NCBI GenBank assembly: GCA_023630585.1
Contig: CM042555.1
Span: forward strand, 9,158,501 to 9,222,500
Source: Cranoglanis bouderius
Lineage: Eukaryota > Chordata > Actinopteri > Siluriformes > Cranoglanididae
Reading direction: 5' to 3'
Length of the DNA: 64,000 nt
The stretch's first letter is position 1, and each line of letters begins with the position of its first letter. The notes below the pieces were generated by a model. The model saw only the letters and a list, made by a program, of their open reading frames with translations. It did no database searches and had not been told where the DNA came from. Positions 56,610-64,000 of the stretch are shown here, one piece after another. The translations under genes and the position numbers were made by a program.

Positions 56610-58984
56610 AGAATGTTTCTCCTTAGTGTGAGTGATCCATGGCCTTTCACTCAGACTCCCTCTGTCCCACAGATCAGCACATGGTCTTTGTCAGCATTGC
56701 AATGCTCTGCCATCAGAGTCAGTATTATCACTCCGAATGTCTGTCTGCCATGTAATTAATTTCCTCTCTATGGTTTTGTGATTTTTATACCACACATCCT
56801 TTTGTCAGTGAGGAAAAACTGCATTCTTTCCAAATGTTGCCTTGTTTTGTAATAATGAAGACAAATTAGCCTTTTATTTCCTCTGAAGGGAAAAAAAACT
56901 TTTGTAACCCTTCGGAGCATGGGTAATTTATGTTCTCTGAATGAACAAAAGACACTTTTCATTTATGCTTGCTGCAGTGTCTGTTTTTTTTTTTTTTCTT
57001 CTACTGTCTTTTCTGCAGCCCTCCTTTTTGTCTCCCATTTTAGTTCTATGTTGCACAGTTTTCTTTTGAATTTAAAAGTAGCAGTGTAGCTGCGTCAGAA
57101 GAAACTTTGCTAGCATGAAGCTCAAGTTCTTTCTTCAACTGCGGCTTGACTCACTTCCCTGGTCTTTATCAACTCGCACATCATCTGGCCTTCGACACTT
57201 TACCATAATTCGTAGCTACTTTCTTTTTTAATTGTGCAATTTAGTTAATTGTGGTATAATTGAACACATTTTCTCTGGGCACTTGTCATCTAATTTGCGG
57301 ATGTCGAATAGCTTTTTTTAGATGGTGGCTGCCATTCAAAAAACTTTTTTTAGTTCACACCAAGTCACTTTCCCTCATCTGTAGATCAGTCACGTGGCAT
57401 TTAGTGGTTGTTCTTACCCAATCGATTAGATAATAATTGAATTGAATTTGAGCTTTTTAAAAAAATATTCTCCTCACTCTCTCTGTCTATTTTGCTTTGT
57501 CTTTGTTGCTGTTTGCCTCAGTGTCTTGCTGTCTGCCAATGCCTCTCCCTCCACACACATTTGATGGCCCCTGCTGACAAATCTCCAGCAGCTCTGTGCA
57601 GTTCAGAAATAGTTGTTTCAGGATCAAAGCTAAAAGGTTCACAAGGCAACTCTATGAGCATGGCCAACAGAGTTCGGTGCTCTGCATAAAAAAATGTAGG
57701 CGGTACATTTTTTGGCAGGGACAAGCACTGTTTATGCCCACTAAGGGGCACCTGCTTATTAATACAGATGCCCTGCCTCTTAAAACATCCAGCCATGTGC
57801 AACTCAATACAGAATGGTCAAGAGGTTTATCTGTTGCTCTACCAAGCATGTGTGTGGGCAAAGCTCATGGCCTCAGTGACTTAGGTTCAAGCTTCTCTGA
57901 AACTGCAGTCCAGCTAAGATACACTCTCTAAAGTTTACGTCAGAATGGCACATAAAAAAAGAACAATTGGTGCAAAAAAAAAAAAAAAAGAACACTGTTC
58001 ATTTTTAATGAGCGAAGTCATACTTATTCAAGGCCATGAAAACCTTTCTTTCTGACCATGCTGGACAACAGAATAGACAATGTCTGAATGTATACGGGGA
58101 ATCTTGAAGTGAATAGACTCTTGGAGCAAATGAAGTAGTTCCACTCTATTTGTGTCACCTAAGAACAAATATGCAAGGTTGCATAGGACATGGAAAAAAT
58201 GAGAAGAGAAAATAAAGCATGGCTGATGAGTCACATAATTGTATAGTGAAGGGGCCATCACCTGGCAGACCACGGTCAAGATACAGATCCAGCAAAGTAA
58301 TTCAGGGGATCCAAGCAAGCACTTGAAAAATACTATAGCAGAAGTGATTCACATATGAAAAAAGGCCAAAGTTCATTGACTCTAGTTGTTCATCAAGGCG
58401 TCTGTAGACAATCACATGCATTTATGTGAATTATTTAACTGATACTTGATTTATTTATTTATTTATTTTTACTTCAGTTACCCTGTCAGGTTAGAGCATT
58501 GACTAGTGACATGGTCTCTTCAAAGAAACATTTTCTGATGAAAAAATAATGTTTAAAGATGATTGAACAGAGAAGTGTGCATTTATTCTCCACTTCAATT
58601 TCCAAATGGATGTCTCATCTGTTCAGAGTTTGTGGCACTACTTAAAGGTGGTAATGTGAAGTGCCAGTGTGAAACAAAACAACCGCAAACTAATCCCTAA
58701 TGGTTAAGCATTAAAAGTTAACTATTGTTAACATTAACGTTAACATTCAATGTTGGTTGATTATCTGGACCTTTGTAAGCAAGGAATTTCATGTAGCTGG
58801 CCCTTCACAAATTGTAGTTGAATTCCCTGATATAGTCATGCCAATTTGCTTACTTATGGTGGTATAATGGCACATATTGTGCCACCTAACATCATTTTTA
58901 GCAGAATTTTCTTCCACTGGATATCTTCTTGCTAATGATGTCAATTTTAAATAAATGTTATTTTTATTTTTCAAATAAATGTTA

Positions 58985-59160
58985 CAGCAGAATAATAAGA
59001 CCATACCATGTATCATCTCAAACTGGTTTGATGAACAAGAAAACAAGAAACTGAGTATATTGGGAATTGGATGAAAGAGCAGGTTCACAGCATGCATTAG
59101 GAATCTGCAGACACTACGCAATGCTTTACAGAACAGCATGAGCAATTTCCTAAAGCAAAT
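58985..59160 (+). mobile_element. Tc1 transposase remnant, same family as 44.1 kb copy
   Basis: ATCATCTCAAACTGGTTTGA followed by TGAACA, and later AATCTGCAGACACTACGCAA, match 44607-44640 and 44747-44765 of the Tc1 copy in intron 12 with heavy decay. No ends are found. Confidence 0.55.
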
Positions 59161-59675
59161 TAAGTTTTAATCTACTTGTTGCATCTTTACCATGTACATT
59201 TCCTCAGGTAAATATAACCCTTTTCTGGTACTAGAGCTGATGAAGTTGCCACTAAGTATGTTAGAGTTTAAACAACTAATCCAGAGGAGTTGATTTTTTG
59301 GAAGTATTAATATCCAACATCCAGGGTGGTAGAGAGTAATGTCTGTCTATTAGTCGTTTTCCTCTGTCTCTCTCTCCATCAGCGTGGGCTGTACTGACCT
59401 GCTTTGTCCACCTACCTGACATTGGAATGGATTTTCTGCTGGCTTTCTGCTGACTAACTAGAGAGCAATTGACTGATGTTAAGTTGTGTTATATCCACCC
59501 ACTACCGAACTCGTTTATCCTTTTAGCTTGAATCGATGGGCAGCCATTTTAGAAATTTCTTCTGTAACTTGGAAATTGGTGTTTCATTTTGATTAGATAC
59601 TGTTTTTTTGATACTGTAACCAGACAATTTGCATTTCTGCTAAATTCTAATTGAGCCCCATTACAGCAAATTCAT

Positions 59676-59765
59676 TCATTCATTCATTCATTCATCAATT
59701 CAGCCCTTTTTTTCTGGTCAGAGTGGCAGTGGATCCAGAGCCTACCCTGGGAACACTGGGTATGA
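59676..59765 (-). repeat. SINE tail fragment with ATTC repeat
   Basis: A run of CATT/ATTC units followed by TGGCAGTGGATCCAGAGCCT and ACCCTGGGAACACTGGGT, the reverse complement of the SINE tail. The head is missing. Confidence 0.65.
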
Positions 59766-60332
59766 TACTGTCTTTTTTTGGTAGGTAGGGTCTGTGAATC
59801 ATTGACATGGAAATTATTGTCTCTTAGTGTTGAAGTGCAGAAAGTGCAGTGATTGAAGGTCAGAAGTAGGACAACTCTAATATATTAATTTGTCACTACC
59901 AATCTCTGTAATTTAAGACACTCTTTGGTGGTTTGTTGTTGCCACTCCAGCCTGCAGGACCACCTTATTTCCTCACTCTAGCTGAAGTCCTCTGCTAGAT
60001 ACCATATCTCTCTTCTCCTCCTGCCCATGGCTTTGTCACTGTGGCATTCCCATCTCTTAGGATTCGAACACGTTAGGATTCCTTGACAACTTGCCAGCTA
60101 TAGTGTTTTTTTTTTGTTTGTTTTGTTTTTTTGTTTTTATCCCTCAAGTTGCTCTTTATGGAGCCAAGCTCGACCTCATCACTCTTACCTTATCTACAGT
60201 TGTTGACTGTCCCTGATACACCAAACGCCCACTGCTCTTCTTTATGCTCTACCTCGCATAAAGCATCATTTGCATTAAACTTTGTAGGCACTCTAATCTC
60301 TAATCCTCTCCAACATCAGTTCCATTGCGTGG

Positions 60333-60381
60333 TAACAGTTTCTATGCATGACAATTCCCTCCAGGAATTTCAGTTTTTGAC
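60333..60381. repeat. Inverted partner of 61022-61072
   Basis: AACAGTTTCTATGCATGACA followed by ATTCCCTCCAGGAATTTCAG is the inverse of a segment inside the neighbouring Tc1 element, with about three mismatches in 50 bases. Confidence 0.8.
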
Positions 60382-60693
60382 TCCTTCCTCTTCATTATCA
60401 GAACATGTTTATTTTTTATCAGGTCATGGGATCAACTTGAAGACTTGTTGCTTTTAATATTTGGTGGTATAGCCTAGTACCTAAGTAGGTATCTTATCAA
60501 GTTATCACTTTTACGTTGTCAGGAACTCCAAGGTCAAACGTATCAGTCAGCCATAATTATATGCATTTCTGTGCACCTCAGACCTCTAGAGTTTTTCTCC
60601 CCTTGTTTAGAGTTTTTCATTTACGCCTGAAGTTGCATTTGATTATTTTAAGGTGTGGGTTTACATTCGCAAACCAGTAGCCTATCTACAGTA

Positions 60694-61716
60694 CACTGCA
60701 TGCACAATTATTAGGCAAGTCAGTATTACGATCCTTACGAATCATTATTTCTATGCATATTATCCAACTCTTAACCATATAAACCTGAATGCTAACTGGG
60801 TACAGTTCGTTTCATCTGAAGTTTAATGGTTTAATGATGGAGGGTGTGGCTTAAAGTGATTAACACCCTATATAAGGTGTGCATAATTACAGTGGGTATA
60901 GAAAAGAATCACCCCCCCTTTAAAATAATCACATTTTGTTACTTTTCAGCCTGAAATGAAGACGGACACAGTTTTTGTTTTAAGGTAAGCCATGACCTTG
61001 ATCACTTTTTGACCCATGAGTCAAAAAGTGAAATTCCTGGAGGGAATTGTCATGCAGAGAAACTGTTGCCAGGCAAGTTGAGGTGTGACCACCGGACATT
61101 CAAACACTTTATTATGAATAACAGGGTTGCAAAAAACGTGTGGAGAAGAAAAGGCGCAAGTTGACTTTAAAAGTCGTAAGAAGAATAAAACGTGAGGTTA
61201 CCAGAACCCGTTGGCCTCAAGTGCCACCATATTTCAGAACTGCAACCTTCCAGGAGTGCTCAGAGACGTGGCTATGGTAAGGAAGGCTAAAACACGACCA
61301 CCACTGAATAAACCTTACAAGCTGAAGCATCATGATTGGGCTAAGAAATACCTGACAATGGATTTCTCAAAGGTTTTATGGGCAGATGAAATGAGAGCAA
61401 TTTTAGATGGACCAGATGGTGGGCCCGTGCATGGATCACTAATGGGCACGGAGTACCAGTTTGAGCAAGGCACCAGCAAGGTGGAGGAGGGGTACTGCTG
61501 TGGGCCGGTATCATTAATGATGAGCTAGTTGGACCTTTTCATGTTGAAGATGGACTGAAAATCAACTCCCAAACCTACTGCCAGTTTCTAGTTTCTTTGT
61601 TAAACATTCTATTTTGATGTGAAATAAACATTTAGGATCAACCAAGACCATTGTATTTATTCACCAATAAAATTAAGCTGAGAAATACCATTTGCCTAAT
61701 AATTGTGCACACAGTG
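60694..61716 (+). mobile_element. Tc1/mariner-type element with TGCACAATTATTAGGCAA ends
   Basis: The ends CACTGCATGCACAATTATTA and TAATAATTGTGCACACAGTG are inverted terminal repeats flanked by TA (60692-60693 and 61717-61718), giving 1023 bases. The 61211-61528 frame retains part of the transposase: LNKPYKLKHHDWAKKYLTMD followed by FSKVLWADEMRAILDGPDG, then a frameshifted continuation ending ELVGPFHVEDGLKINSQTYC. The region for the last catalytic residue is absent, and an unrelated repeat piece lies at 60893-60985. Non-autonomous. Confidence 0.85.
60893..60985. repeat. Foreign transposon fragment nested in the Tc1-type element
   Basis: ACAGTGGGTATAGAAAAGAA followed by TCACCCCCCCTTTAAAATAA and AGCCTGAAATGAAGACGGAC is the end of another, well-known fish repeat family. 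Only one end is present. Confidence 0.6.
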
Positions 61717-62520
61717 TAGTTACTTGGTTGTGCCCAGTATTTGGTCATTAGTATAATGATCAGTACCAATGTATTATAAAAAAAAATAAAAATACACCTG
61801 ACAGTGACTGGCAAGGTCAATGTTCTTATCCCGGTCACTTTAATATTAATGCCATTAATCAATTTTTATAATGTCAGTGAGGTGCAGACTAACATGAGCT
61901 GACATTTATGCAAGAGAATATAATACAGGAATAAAATATAAAATGCAAATCAGCCAAGGGCCAGAAGAATCTCTTGTCAATATAGAGTTAATTAAGCAGA
62001 ACTGACCCTCCTTCCTTTCCCATGGCAGGAAGTAACCCAGGCAAGAGGGTCAAAGGTTTAGTCCTTTATAGCAATTTTTGTCTTTAGGTCTGGAGCTGAA
62101 AAGGAAAATGACAGATGTAAAATTCATCATCCACTTTGGATAGATCACATGAGATACAGGATTGAAAAGCTGTTTTGAAAGAGGATGCCACCACTCTCTT
62201 GTGACACTGGCAGATAATCAGGTTGTTTTCCTTTTTAATATTGATAATGCAATGACTTGGGCAGAAGGGAGCACTCAGCCTTGAGCAGGGAATTATAGGA
62301 TTTAATCTGTTGAGTGGGTGTGTGGAGCGTCCGAGTATCATGGAAACCCATGTGCACATTCACACGTGAAAAACATGAAGACATGCTCACATAGTTTGTC
62401 GTAGATTAATCCTCCCTCTGGACTGAATGTGGATCTGGTGGTGTATAAAAGCACACATCTGCTATTTAGCCACTAAATCCTGCCTCCCACATGCCATGCT
62501 TGGCTGTAGAACTGTGGGGT

Positions 62521-62556
62521 CTGTGTGTGTGTGTGTATGTGTGTGTGTGTGTATGT
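62521..62556. repeat. TG microsatellite
   Basis: TG runs interrupted by TATG. Confidence 0.9.
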
Positions 62557-64000
62557 AACAGCAACAATGCCATTCCGTACTGTACTTGGTGGTTTGCTTC
62601 TTCAAAGTCTTCCCTCAGGAGTCCAATAGCACCTCGTTTTCTTCTCACATTAGCCAGCGCCAGAGGACAAGTTGCTCTGCCTCCCACTGACAAATGGCAA
62701 CCCCTGTGTAGTCTATTACTGCTAGAATCTTTACTTTCATTCTTCTTTACTCACTTGTTCTCCCTCACTAGCTCATTTCTTCTTCAGTGTTCTTCATCTC
62801 TCTCTTGCCGTATCTTTCTTTCCTTCCTTCTCTCTGTCTCCACTTGATTAGAGGTGAGGATGTCTCCGAAAAGGGCGGCAGGCTGAACGTTGAGAGACAG
62901 CCTATTGTAATTGTAGCCATTTTTCAACCTTGTTCAACTCTGCCAGTGTATCACTCCGCTCTAATTGAAAGCCTGTGTAGTGTCATTGTGTGTGTATTAA
63001 GCGTAGACGTGAGAGTGTATTTGTACAGTATGTAACTGTCACCTCCTTGATTCTTCCTTATTGAATTGGCTGAAAGTCTTCTGAGGTTCTTTGAGGACAA
63101 ATTACCCAGTACGCAACGTTCCTGCTTCGAAATGGAACATTTCTCCCAATGCGTGCCTGTCATAATAAAACATCCCTGCCAGCAAAACATCTGTCATGAT
63201 GACACTGTCCTCTACGCTCAGTGTACACTCCAAGTAGACGCGATCACCTCATTTTTGAGACTAACACCAACAGTTTTTGTGCCTTGTGCTTAATAATAAT
63301 AGCTATTCCTGGTGAAGGATTGTGAGAATGGTTATAGTTTGGCATGGTTTAGATACTTTTAGCAGAGGTGTCAACATCTACGGTTTAGCCATAGCATTTC
63401 CGATTACGATTTTTGACCCAGTCCTAGGGCGATATGGGAGCCACGTGAAAGATTACACATCAGCTCGAATAGTAATTAGATTTGCCTGATTTTATTTAGG
63501 TGAACTTTGACCTGTGAATTCCTGCCCCTCGCTCTTATGAGCCAATAAAAAACCAAAACACAGGACTATAATCTATTTGGTCAGTAAAACAAGTTTTATT
63601 AAATAGCTTGTTGTTGGGATTTGTTTTTTTTTTTTTTTGGTAGCAACACTGGCTCTCCTGCATTTTGCAATGTCTTGAATGTTAAATTCAAGTTAAATAT
63701 TTAAATAAAAACTTGTGTTTATTTATCAGTCAGGCAGTGTTTCAAGCTATTAGCTATTAAAACTATGTAAAAAAGACTGTGCTTCAGATGAGTTGCACAC
63801 TGATTCTGTTTAAAACAAATGTTGTGGATTTCAAAAAGTGGATTTCATTGTAATCTCTATCTTATCTGTAGCATAGGGGCCATTAGCATGGACAATAAAT
63901 CGGCACATAATGAGAAATGGATAAACACCCTGTTTCAAGTCACTCAAAATAACAATCTAAGGGCATTTGTTGCATTTTTGTAGGGTGCGTTCATGAATTC

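Larger units (their letters stand above)
47177..64000. other. dpy19l3: Last visible intron of dpy19l3 (3' end outside window)
   Basis: After the exon 15 donor there is no further exon matching the C-terminal lumenal domain, so this is read as one intron of more than 16.8 kb. Its transposons and microsatellites are listed separately. Stretches with nothing recognised include 51075-53840, 55390-58980, 59160-60330 and 61720-64000. Confidence 0.6.

Noticed and set aside
58789..59145. 118-codon minus-strand frame
   Set aside because: It overlaps a decayed plus-strand Tc1 fragment and has no domain of its own.
59380..59470. Possible dpy19l3 exon 16 after a CTCTCTCTCCATCAG acceptor-like tract
   Set aside because: Translation in the required phase does not resemble the NTPRKAVFAG region and hits stops.

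Overview
The window is vertebrate nuclear DNA, most likely from a teleost fish. It has an intron-rich gene with GT-AG splice sites. It also holds many Tc1-like transposons, hAT and Harbinger-type MITEs, tRNA-derived SINEs with zebrafish-DANA-like sequence, non-LTR retrotransposon pieces, one LTR retrotransposon and a very heavy load of CA/TG, TA, GATA and CT microsatellites. Species cannot be fixed from sequence alone; a catfish or another otophysan fits but is a guess.

The one clearly identifiable host gene is dpy19l3, encoding the ER tryptophan C-mannosyltransferase DPY19-like 3, on the + strand. A probable untranslated first exon and promoter lie near 10.7-11.0 kb. Fifteen coding exons run from 14,922 to 47,176. 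They join in frame into 564 codons plus two bases, close to four fifths of the usual protein of about 716 residues. The exons for the C-terminal lumenal part were not found and must lie beyond 64,000, so the last visible intron exceeds 16.8 kb. The most interesting locus is in intron 2: at 28,019-28,297 a second, divergent exon encodes its own start, an N-terminal tail, TM1 and the HEN-LWFS motif. It ends in a good donor in exactly the same phase as exon 2, so it could be an alternative first exon giving a different N-terminus.

Layout. 1-4.5 kb: intergenic DNA with a possible hypothetical, arginine/proline/serine-rich minus-strand gene at 2.36-3.12 kb. 4.53-6.96 kb: a CA-rich satellite with higher-order structure. 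7.6-10.0 kb: a LINE fragment, a SINE and a Harbinger-type MITE. 10.7-47.2 kb: dpy19l3, with introns holding an RTE-like LINE, intact-ended Tc1 and hAT copies, a solo LTR, a complete LTR-LTR element with TSD, and nested transposons. 47.2-64 kb: the long last visible intron, with a SINE, a long-armed foldback element, a hAT element carrying a BED-finger fragment, a short hairpin MITE and another Tc1 copy. No bacterial-type operons, CRISPR arrays or rRNA were seen.
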